Below, piece after piece: positions 1 through 6,292 of a stretch of 14,482 nt of DNA. The DNA comes from Clostridium sp. UBA2485 (GTDB lineage: Bacteria; Bacillota; Clostridia; Clostridiales; Clostridiaceae): assembly GCF_002341865.1 (NCBI RefSeq), contig NZ_DDOV01000011.1:22002-36483 (forward strand), written 5' to 3'. Below the pieces are notes generated by a model that saw nothing but the letters and a program-made list of their open reading frames with translations, did not search any database and was not told where the DNA came from. The first letter of the stretch is position 1, and each line of letters starts with the position of its first letter. The position numbers and the translations under genes were made by a program.

Positions 1-23
1 TATTTTTGACGTTTTAAAAATAG

Positions 24-43
24 AAGCTTGATTTTTCAAGGTT
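24..43 (-). terminator. Possible terminator of the mntP-like gene
   Basis: Just downstream of the stop codon at 47 the minus strand can form an 8-bp stem with one mismatch and an AAAA loop (arms AACCTTGA and TCAAGCTT), followed within a few bases by CTATTTTT. The stem is short and the T-run is offset, so this is only a plausible intrinsic terminator. Confidence 0.45.
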
Positions 44-46
44 AAA

Positions 47-595
47 CTATAAAAACATCATTTTTAGTCCAAATAAAATTAATATTATTCCACCTATATA
101 ATCTGCATACTTGCTAATTACCTCTATTTTACTTAGGTTTTTAGAAATTATAAAAGCTATTGTGCACATAACTAATGTTACTAATCCTATTATTAATGTA
201 TACATAAACAATTTAGTAACCTCTGTTCCACCTAAAGTTGCAAATCCTACAACCATTGCATCTATACTTACAGATATACCTAATAAAAAATACATTTTAA
301 TATTTAATAATGGGCACCGTCCTTCATTTTCCATTCCTTCTTTTATCATCATTACCCCTACTATAGCTATTATCATTCCTCCTATAATAGAAGGTACTGA
401 TGCTATATTTTCTGAAAAAAGCTTTCCAGAAAATCCGCCTAAAAAGGATAGTAAAAACTGAAAACATCCAAAGGAAAGAGAAAAAAATACCTTATTTTTT
501 ATTGTGGCTTTTTCATTTAACCCTATACATAATGCTACTCCACAAGCATCTAAGGACACTGCCATTGCAATCCACATAACTTGACTAATGTTCAT
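47..595 (-). CDS. mntP: MntP/YtaF-family manganese efflux-type membrane protein
   Basis: A 182-residue integral membrane protein of the MntP family (LysE-like fold), whose characterised members export Mn2+ across the cytoplasmic membrane. The protein is almost entirely hydrophobic, with about six membrane segments arranged as two related halves. Each half carries an acidic family motif in a helix: SLDACGV near residues 14-20 (Asp16) and SIDAMVVGF near 110-118 (Asp112), matching the paired aspartates of E. coli MntP. The C-terminal YIGGIILILFGLKM segment is also typical. I place the start at ATG 595, preceded by GGAGG at 601-605 with a 5-nt gap; an in-frame TTG at 607 overlaps that ribosome binding site and is unlikely. 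The gene is divergent from the CorA-like gene. No Mn-sensing (yybP-ykoY) riboswitch is evident in the roughly 60-nt leader. The sporulation-associated YtaF subgroup is an alternative, so the metal specificity is inferred from the family. Confidence 0.82.
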   Translation of the reverse strand: MNISQVMWIAMAVSLDACGVALCIGLNEKATIKNKVFFSLSFGCFQFLLSFLGGFSGKLFSENIASVPSIIGGMIIAIVGVMMIKEGMENEGRCPLLNIKMYFLLGISVSIDAMVVGFATLGGTEVTKLFMYTLIIGLVTLVMCTIAFIISKNLSKIEVISKYADYIGGIILILFGLKMMFL

Positions 596-660
596 CTTAG
601 CCTCCAAATAATATTAATAAAAGCTTGTATACTTATATATATATTTACTGCAATACTAAT

Positions 661-689
661 ATTATGATTTATTGTTATCTTATTGTCAA
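661..689 (-). promoter_or_regulatory. Sigma-A-type promoter of mntP-like gene
   Basis: Reading the minus strand, TTGACA (plus positions 684-689) is followed by exactly 17 nt and CATAAT (661-666). This is a near-consensus vegetative promoter that would start transcription near 654. Its -35 box overlaps the -35 box of the divergent corA promoter. Confidence 0.6.
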
Positions 690-711
690 TAATTCAATAA
701 AAGTATATAAT
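683..711 (+). promoter_or_regulatory. Sigma-A-type promoter of corA-like gene
   Basis: TTGTCA at 683-688, a 17-nt spacer and a perfect TATAAT at 706-711 predict a start near 718, 27 nt before the ATG at 745. This location excludes the upstream in-frame ATG at 625 as a start codon. Confidence 0.7.
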
Positions 712-744
712 TTTCTTATGATGTTACAAAAACGAGGTGATAAC

Positions 745-1683
745 ATGATTTCAATTTATAAAAGTAATTTTGAAGGCGAACTTGAAAATATTGATTCAAT
801 TGAAAATGGAAGTTGGATTAATATGGTTTCTCCCTCTGAGGAAGAATCATTATTAGTGTCTCAAAAACTTAATATTCCCTTAGATTTTATAAAATCTGCC
901 TTAGATGAAGAAGAGCGTTCCCGTATTGAAATAGAGGAAGACTGTACCTTAGTAATTGTAGATATACCTTTTACAGATATAGATGATAATTCACTAACCT
1001 ATGATACATACCCATTAGCCATAATTCATACTGAAAATAATATAATTACTGTTTGTCTTAAAAATAGTAAAATTATTTCTGATTTTATTAAAGGCAAAAT
1101 TTCTTCTTTCTATTCTTTTAAACGTTCTAGATTTATGCTTCAAATATTATTTAGAGTAGCAAGTTATTTTTTACTATACTTAAGACAAATAAATAAAAAA
1201 AGTATATTAGTTGAAAAAAGCCTTTATAAATCTATGAGAAATAGAGAATTAATTCAATTATTAGCACTTCAAAAATCTTTAGTATATTTTTCAACCTCAC
1301 TAAAATCTAATGAAATCACATTAGAAAAATTACTAAAACTAGAAATGGTTCAAAAGTATGAGGAAGATAAAGATGTGTTAGAAGATGTAATCATAGAAAC
1401 TAGACAGGCAATTGAAATGTGTAATATATATAGTGATGTTTTAAGTGGTACCATGGATGCTTTTGCATCTATAATTTCTAACAATCAAAACATGGTTATG
1501 AAATATTTAACCTCAGTTACCATAGTATTATCCATTCCTACACTAATTTCTGGAATGTTCGGAATGAATGTAAGCGGTGTGCCTTTTGGTGAGAATGGTA
1601 GTGGTTTCTTAATTGTAGGAGCAATTATTGCGGCTATTACAATAGTAGTAGCTATAATACTGAATAAAAAAGATATGTTTTAA
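745..1683 (+). CDS. corA: CorA-like Mg2+/divalent cation channel
   Basis: A 312-residue CorA-family (2-TM-GxN) protein. CorA pentamers let Mg2+, and in some members Co2+, Ni2+ or Zn2+, into the cell down the membrane potential. The first 230 or so residues are the soluble acidic/helical cytoplasmic domain, including a long charged helix. Two C-terminal membrane helices follow at about 253-272 and 287-306. The family signature GMN lies at 273-275 (ISGMFGMNVSGVPF), at the end of the first helix, and the protein ends in a short basic tail NKKDMF. The start is ATG 745: GAGGTGA at 734-740 lies just upstream and a strong promoter ends at 711, so the longer reading frame from 625 adds 40 residues of untranslated leader. 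The gene is followed directly by a terminator, so it is monocistronic. Pairing with a divergent MntP-like exporter suggests a metal-homeostasis locus. Which ion it carries cannot be read from the sequence. Confidence 0.92.
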   Translation: MISIYKSNFEGELENIDSIENGSWINMVSPSEEESLLVSQKLNIPLDFIKSALDEEERSRIEIEEDCTLVIVDIPFTDIDDNSLTYDTYPLAIIHTENNIITVCLKNSKIISDFIKGKISSFYSFKRSRFMLQILFRVASYFLLYLRQINKKSILVEKSLYKSMRNRELIQLLALQKSLVYFSTSLKSNEITLEKLLKLEMVQKYEEDKDVLEDVIIETRQAIEMCNIYSDVLSGTMDAFASIISNNQNMVMKYLTSVTIVLSIPTLISGMFGMNVSGVPFGENGSGFLIVGAIIAAITIVVAIILNKKDMF

Positions 1684-1711
1684 AGCTGTGCCATTTAGGT
1701 GGAGCTTTTTT
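1682..1711 (+). terminator. Intrinsic terminator of corA-like gene
   Basis: AAAGCT at 1682-1687 pairs with AGCTTT at 1703-1708, with additional GCC/GGT pairing inside, followed by a T-run to 1711. The hairpin starts at the corA stop codon. Confidence 0.75.
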
Positions 1712-1760
1712 AAATTTTATATTTTGAATGTAATATCATATTAAATATTTATTAAATTAT

Positions 1761-1925
1761 TCAATGTTTATCTCTTCTTTTTCTTAAAGTAGATAATATT
1801 ATTAATACTAATGATATTAATAATGATATAAATGTATACACATTATTACTTAAAACCATACCTGCTGACATAACTATTGAAAATATAATTGTTATTTTTA
1901 GAAAAAAATCTATCAAATCAATCAT
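1761..1925 (-). CDS. Small hypothetical membrane protein (54 aa)
   Basis: A short open frame with recognisable coding features: a GGAG ribosome binding site at 1932-1935, 6 nt before ATG 1925 (other in-frame ATGs at 1928 and 1937 are less well spaced), 54 codons and a TGA stop at 1761. The product has two hydrophobic stretches, roughly residues 7-21 (FLKITIIFSIVMSAG) and 28-46, and ends in a strongly basic tail LRKRRDKH. That architecture is typical of small two-helix membrane proteins whose tail stays in the cytoplasm. It is convergent with the corA-like gene, beginning on the far side of the corA terminator. I recognise no family. It could be a real small protein or a chance frame in AT-rich DNA; the ribosome binding site and positive-inside tail favour the former. 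Confidence 0.42.
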   Translation of the reverse strand: MIDLIDFFLKITIIFSIVMSAGMVLSNNVYTFISLLISLVLIILSTLRKRRDKH

Positions 1926-1937
1926 CATAATCTCCAT

Positions 1938-2334
1938 TTTATAAAGTATATATTTAAACTATAATCATATATTAAGAATTATATTTTAGCAGCTTTTTAT
2001 TAAATAATCACCATATTTTAGTACTTTCCATAATTCTATCTTTAATAAGATAATTTAAAAATTTAATATTATATTGTAAATCATTTGCTTACTAATAATA
2101 ACATAATTATACCATAATCTTCAATTAAAAATATTATATAGTGCATAAATAATCTATGGATAAGTTTTATAATATTAACTATCTGACATTATAATGTATT
2201 AATCATTCAATTTAATTCTCCACACAAAAGTATTTAACTAAATTTTCATAAATTTTTAATAAAACTACCAATAAATAATTAGAAAATCTTATAAGATATA
2301 AAAATTATTATTATATTTTTTTAGAAATAATATC
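1938..2334. other. AT-rich intergenic stretch without a recognisable gene
   Basis: This gap between the small membrane ORF and the DUF4397 promoter is almost pure A/T. I see no open frame with a ribosome binding site, no strong hairpin and no RNA motif. The part nearest 1938 should contain the promoter of the small minus-strand ORF. Upstream cis-elements for the DUF4397 gene could lie here but cannot be identified by eye. Confidence 0.5.
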
Positions 2335-2361
2335 ACCAAATTCCAAATTACCCATATACTA
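2335..2361 (+). promoter_or_regulatory. Candidate sigma-K (late mother-cell sporulation) promoter
   Basis: AC at 2335-2336, a 16-nt spacer and CATATACTA at 2353-2361 match the sigma-K pattern AC-N16-CATAnnnTA. Transcription would start near 2368, leaving a leader of about 25 nt before ATG 2393. No good sigma-A hexamer pair was seen closer to the gene. The motif is short and AT-rich, so a chance match is possible. Confidence 0.42.
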
Positions 2362-2392
2362 ATTTTAGAAATACTAAATAAAGAGGTTAAAT

Positions 2393-3136
2393 ATGTATTA
2401 TCACAGAAATATGAATACCAGAAGTGATATGGATAATATGAGCAATGTGAATAGCATGGATAACATGAGTAATATGAGCAATATGAATAACATGAGTAAC
2501 ATGGGCAATATGAGTAATATGGGTAGCATGATTACCTATGTTAGATTACTTCATGCATCACCTAATGCACCTGCTGTAGATGTATATGTAAATGATAAGC
2601 TTTTAGTGAAAAATTTTAACTATAGAGAGTTTACTGATTATGTTAAATTGATGCCTGGAACATATAATATAAAAATTTATAAATCTACTAACGGTAAAAA
2701 TTTATTATATAATAACAATCTAACTATTCCTGGAAACACGATTTTTACTGTAGCAGCTATTGGGAATTTTCCTGAAAATTTTGAATTATATCCTATAGAA
2801 GAAAAATATACCGGAGTAAATACTAAGAACAAAGCAAAAATTAGATTTGTTCATTTAATTCCAAATGGCCCTCCAGTGGATGTAACTATTCCTGTAGGAA
2901 ATATATTATTTGGAAATGTAATGTATAAAGATATAACAGATTATATTGAAATGACACCTGGAATGTATACCTTTGAAATAACATACCCAAATAGTACTAC
3001 AAATATATTATATATCCCTAATATAAGACTTCGTGGTGATAGATTCTATACTATTTATGCTATAGGACTTGTAGGAGATGAACCTGCACCGCAAGTATTA
3101 ATCCCGCTAGATGGTCTTACATATTTAAAGCATTAA
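2393..3136 (+). CDS. DUF4397 domain protein with Met-rich N-terminal repeat
   Basis: A 247-residue protein with no signal peptide or membrane helix. Residues 1-46 are low complexity: from Met13 to Met46 every third residue is Met (one Val at 19), separated mostly by Ser-Asn, Asn-Asn or Gly-Asn pairs. Two tandem DUF4397-type beta domains follow. The first spans about 47-136 (YVRLLHASPNAPAVDVYVND...FTDYVKLMPGTY). The second spans about 148-242 (KIRFVHLIPNGPPVDVTIP...ITDYIEMTPGMYTFEI). The repeated H(A/L)xPNxPxVDV and (F/I)TDYxxMxPGxY motifs identify the family. AGAGG at 2382-2386 precedes ATG 2393. A strong terminator follows, so the gene stands alone. The domain has no established biochemical function. 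A sigma-K-like promoter and the Asn/Met-rich tail suggest a spore-surface protein, which is an inference. The MxxM spacing could also bind soft metals. Confidence 0.88.
   Translation: MYYHRNMNTRSDMDNMSNVNSMDNMSNMSNMNNMSNMGNMSNMGSMITYVRLLHASPNAPAVDVYVNDKLLVKNFNYREFTDYVKLMPGTYNIKIYKSTNGKNLLYNNNLTIPGNTIFTVAAIGNFPENFELYPIEEKYTGVNTKNKAKIRFVHLIPNGPPVDVTIPVGNILFGNVMYKDITDYIEMTPGMYTFEITYPNSTTNILYIPNIRLRGDRFYTIYAIGLVGDEPAPQVLIPLDGLTYLKH
2429..2530 (+). repeat. In-frame 9-bp coding repeat (Met-x-Asn triplets)
   Basis: Twelve consecutive degenerate 9-bp units of the form ATG-RRY-AAY encode Met-x-x triplets within the start of the DUF4397 gene. Variation among units is nearly all in the second codon and wobble bases. 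This kind of tract is prone to unit gain or loss in frame. Confidence 0.8.
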
Positions 3137-3232
3137 TTTAAATATGTAATTTATTTAAATGAATTTTGCAAGTATCTTTCAAGCTGTAAATTGCAGTTTG
3201 AATGTTTCCCCCATAAAACTTATTTATAATTA

Positions 3233-3264
3233 AATGGGCTAGCAAAAATTGCTAGCCATTTTTT
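3233..3264 (+). terminator. Strong intrinsic terminator after the DUF4397 gene
   Basis: A perfect 9-bp stem GGCTAGCAA / TTGCTAGCC (3237-3245 and 3249-3257) with an AAA loop is followed by ATTTTTT. It lies about 100 bp past the DUF4397 stop and, from the other side, about 70 bp past the 3331-3951 pseudogene, so it may also limit that transcript, although the T-run in that direction is poor. Confidence 0.85.
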
Positions 3265-3330
3265 ATTATTTAAAATATCATATTAGCTAATCTAATCTTA
3301 CCATATCTATTTATATAATATTCTTTTAAC

Positions 3331-3951
3331 TTAATAATTAACTTCAAATGGCTGTATTTCGCTAATTGAAAGATATTTGTTGGATATAGCAATTCCTTCT
3401 CCTTTGCGAAGCACTTGCATTACTGGTGCAATATGTTTTCCATTATATTCATTAGCTGGTACATAAGAATTTACATATGCCTGTGTTACTTCATATCCAT
3501 TAGAACAATCATACTCTAATCCTAAAGGGCTAATCCCTCATAAATTTTTATGTTTTTCTTCTAAGACATGAGCATAATCTGCAGTATATAGCCCATTAAA
3601 GTCTCTTGGTAATTCTACCTTCAACAATATATTACCTACATGCTTTTTCGTCATCTCAAATGCCAAATCACTAAAATAATAATCATCTGTTAACCATTTT
3701 GGTAATGGTTCAAGAAATCCCTCAATAAGATAACAGTCATTAAACTCTTGAGGTATGTTGGGACAGCTTACCCTTCTATGGGCAAACAATCCATTACCTG
3801 AGGAGAATATTTTATCTAAGTATTCAACATAAGTATAATGATAGAATGTAATACAATTTTTATTAAATTCTACGTTATTAGGCTGTATTTTAAACCCATT
3901 ATCTCCTAGATACAATCCTCTGTTATTAATAAACAATTGACTCAACCTCAT
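3331..3951 (-). pseudogene. Uncharacterised gene interrupted by in-frame TGA
   Basis: One continuous reading frame of 207 codons is broken only by a TGA at 3538-3540, codon 138. The upstream part (137 residues, ATG 3951, AGGAG at 3961-3965) ends ...EEKHKNL. The same frame continues as GISPLGLEYDCSNGYEVTQA and on to ...SEIQPFEVNY before TAA at 3331. Amino-acid use stays protein-like on both sides, so the downstream part is coding sequence; a single CGA or GGA to TGA change explains the break. I do not recognise the family with confidence. An early ITFYHYTYVEYLDKIFSSG segment followed by GLFAHRR resembles the first strand and turn of ADP-ribosyltransferase-fold proteins (H-Y/F-T, then a conserved Arg), but this is speculative. 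There is no signal peptide or membrane helix. A 137-residue truncated protein could still be made. Confidence 0.68.
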
Positions 3952-4259
3952 AATTCTTCTCTCCTATTAAATATTATCTAATTATCTACGTTCTTCTGCA
4001 CTATAAAAATCGCTTAAAAACTATAGCTTCTTTACATATTAATTATAATATTAAGTTCATATTTATACTAAAAAATTCAGAGCAGCTGCTCTGAATTATC
4101 TTAGATCTCTCCACCATAAGTAGAGCTTAAAACTAACATACTATATAAACTATTTTCATCACAAATCAAAAATCTTAATCTAAGTTTTAGGAACACCTAA
4201 ATATATACTACTATTCTCCTAAAGTCAATTTTTATTTAAATAAATAAATTTTATATTTA
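3952..4259. other. Intergenic region with possible gene remnants
   Basis: No complete gene is visible between the ABC exporter pair and the interrupted gene. On the minus strand an open frame from GTG 4196 to TAA 4101 encodes about 31 residues (...RFLICDENSLYSMLVLSS...GGEI) and ends 3 bp before the terminator at 4068-4097. It has no properly spaced ribosome binding site and may be the tail of a deleted gene or chance. A small TTTAGG/CCTAAA hairpin lies at about 4186-4201. The promoter of the interrupted gene should lie at about 3960-4070, but no hexamer pair stands out. Confidence 0.35.
4068..4097 (-). terminator. Intrinsic terminator downstream of the ABC exporter pair
   Basis: A perfect 24-bp palindrome at 4074-4097 (arm AATTCAGAGCAG) can fold as a 10-bp stem with a 4-nt loop, and on the minus strand it is followed by a six-base T-run. 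It lies about 160 bp past the yheH stop, with no other clear gene in between. Confidence 0.75.
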
Positions 4260-6290
4260 TTAATGCTGTGCATACTGAAGCTTATATAAATTGCTATATA
4301 AACCGTCTTTTACAAGAAGCTCTTCATGATTTCCAACTTCTCTGATTTTTCCTTTATGGAGAACTATGATCTTATCTGCATTTTTAATTGTTGAGAGTCT
4401 ATGAGCAACAATTATAGTTGTTCTTCCTTCTGTCAGTTTTCCTAAAGCATCTTGAATCAAACTCTCTGTTTCTGTGTCTATATTTGCAGTTGCTTCATCC
4501 AAAACTAATATAGGCGGATTAAAAGCTAATGCTCTCGCAAAAGCAACTAGTTGACGCTCTCCTTGAGAAAAAGTAGAACCTCTCTCATTTACAGGAGCAT
4601 CATATTTCTCTGGAAGCTTTTCTATAAATATATTAGCATTAACATATTCACATGCTCTTATAACTTCTTCATCACTAATACTATCATTATTTAGTCTAAC
4701 ATTACTCTTAATGTCACCAGTAAATAAGAATACATCCTGCAATACTGTTGCTAGATTTCTTCTCAAGTCTTCTTTTCTCATAGTTTTTATATTTATGCCA
4801 TCAATTAATATCTCACCTTTTTGGATATCATATAATCGACTTATTAAGCTTATTATTGATGTCTTTCCTGCCCCAGTAGCGCCTACAAAAGCAATAGTTT
4901 CTCCTATATTTATTTTAAAACTTACATTTCTAAGCACCCAATCTTCATTATTATAGGCAAACCAAACATTCTTAAATTCTATTTCTCCTTTAAACCTCTG
5001 TACTTCTACTGGATTTTCTGAATTTTTAATTGTAGTATCAGTATCTAAAAGCATAAATATTCTTTCAGATGATGCCATAGCAGATTGCATGATATCAAAC
5101 TTCTCAGAAAGATCAAAAATTGGCTGAAAAAATTGTTGAATATAGCTGACAAAAGCATATAGTACTCCTATATTAATATCAGCGTTTAAAACTGCTTTTC
5201 CCCCTGCCCAAATCAATATAGCTAATGCTATTTGATATATAAAATCCATAACTGGCCTAAATATAGCGAATACTTTAATTTGCTTCATGGCAGCTTCAGA
5301 GTAAGAGGTATTTATATCATCGAATTCTCTATACTTTTTATCTTCCTTGCCATAAATTTGAACTATCTTCATACCACTTATATTTTCAGCCAAAGATGAG
5401 TTTATTCTTGAAAGTCTAGCTCTAACTTTTCTATAGGCCTCTCTATCATATTTCTTAAATATATATGACACTAATATAATTAATGGCAATGTAACTATTG
5501 TTATAAGTGCTAACTTTACATCTAATAAAAACATAGCAATTATTATTCCTGTAATTAAGAAAAAATCTTTAAATAAATATACTAATACTGAAGTATACAT
5601 TTCATTTAAAGTTTCTACATCATTAGTAACCCTTGTAACTAATCGTCCTACAGGATTTTTATCAAAAAATGATAGTGATAGTCCTTCTACATGTCTAAAC
5701 ACAGTATCTCTTATATTATATACAATTTTTTGACCTGTATATTGTAATATGAAAATTTGAATATAATTTAATATAAATATTAATATTGAAATAACTAATA
5801 TATATAGCGCCTTTCTACTTACAGATAAAAGGCTATTACTTCGTAAAGTCTTAACTTCTTCCTTAGAAATCTTATAGGCTGAATAAGTATTTTCTCCTTG
5901 TATTAATCTTTCTCCATCTATGTTGTAGGGAGCATTCTCCTTTATCTCTCCATCTATTACATAAGCTTTTTTATCATCATATATTAAGGAAGCTCTTTTA
6001 CCGTCTAAAGAATGATTGTTAACTACATAAAAACCATCCCTTATTTTTATACTATTATTTACTGCTTTCTCTGTAATTATATAAGATGATTTATCTGGAT
6101 TTATATCATTATCTATAGTACTTTTAATAATATATGGCCTTAGTAAGTCTAAACAAGTTACTATAAACATTATTACTATAACACCTAATATATGGAGTTT
6201 GTATGGCTTTGCAAATTTAAGGAGTCTTTTCATGAGTTTTGAGTCATATTGTTTCATCAAACTTTCTTCTTCTAAATTAAAATTTTCCAT
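4260..6290 (-). CDS. yheH: Heterodimeric ABC multidrug exporter, YheH/BmrD-type half
   Basis: A 676-residue half-transporter: an exporter-type membrane domain (about 30-400) fused to an ATPase (about 435-676). An unusually long segment between the first two membrane helices, about 55-155, matches the enlarged extracytoplasmic loop known in B. subtilis YheH/BmrD. ATPase motifs: A-loop Tyr446, Walker A GATGAGKT 470-477, Q-loop Gln518, a degenerate signature FSQGE 574-578 in place of LSGGQ, Walker B ILVLDE 594-599 with catalytic Glu599, and switch His630. It therefore supplies the catalytic Glu of the active site while carrying the poor signature of the inactive site, complementary to its partner. 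GGAGGAGGT lies inside the end of yheI and the ATG is 2 nt past the yheI stop, so translation is probably coupled. The likely role is drug or lipid export at the membrane; the substrate is unknown. Confidence 0.93.
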   Translation of the reverse strand: MENFNLEEESLMKQYDSKLMKRLLKFAKPYKLHILGVIVIMFIVTCLDLLRPYIIKSTIDNDINPDKSSYIITEKAVNNSIKIRDGFYVVNNHSLDGKRASLIYDDKKAYVIDGEIKENAPYNIDGERLIQGENTYSAYKISKEEVKTLRSNSLLSVSRKALYILVISILIFILNYIQIFILQYTGQKIVYNIRDTVFRHVEGLSLSFFDKNPVGRLVTRVTNDVETLNEMYTSVLVYLFKDFFLITGIIIAMFLLDVKLALITIVTLPLIILVSYIFKKYDREAYRKVRARLSRINSSLAENISGMKIVQIYGKEDKKYREFDDINTSYSEAAMKQIKVFAIFRPVMDFIYQIALAILIWAGGKAVLNADINIGVLYAFVSYIQQFFQPIFDLSEKFDIMQSAMASSERIFMLLDTDTTIKNSENPVEVQRFKGEIEFKNVWFAYNNEDWVLRNVSFKINIGETIAFVGATGAGKTSIISLISRLYDIQKGEILIDGINIKTMRKEDLRRNLATVLQDVFLFTGDIKSNVRLNNDSISDEEVIRACEYVNANIFIEKLPEKYDAPVNERGSTFSQGERQLVAFARALAFNPPILVLDEATANIDTETESLIQDALGKLTEGRTTIIVAHRLSTIKNADKIIVLHKGKIREVGNHEELLVKDGLYSNLYKLQYAQH

Positions 6291-6292
6291 GA

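Noticed and set aside
111..461. Plus-strand open frame opposite the mntP-like gene
   Set aside because: It lies entirely antisense to a well-supported membrane protein gene and has no ribosome binding site or family resemblance.
596..660. Mn-responsive yybP-ykoY riboswitch in the mntP leader
   Set aside because: The leader is only about 60 nt of A/T-rich sequence without the conserved paired elements.
625..744. Upstream ATG at 625 as the start of the corA-like gene
   Set aside because: The extra 40 codons overlap the promoter (683-711), have no ribosome binding site and read as low-complexity leader.
3538..3540. TGA as selenocysteine codon
   Set aside because: Only a 4-bp AGGG/CCCT hairpin follows, no selenoprotein family is recognised and the site does not look like a redox motif; a nonsense mutation is simpler.
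4101..4196. 31-codon minus-strand frame before the exporter terminator as a gene
   Set aside because: The only start is GTG without a properly placed ribosome binding site; kept only as a possible remnant.
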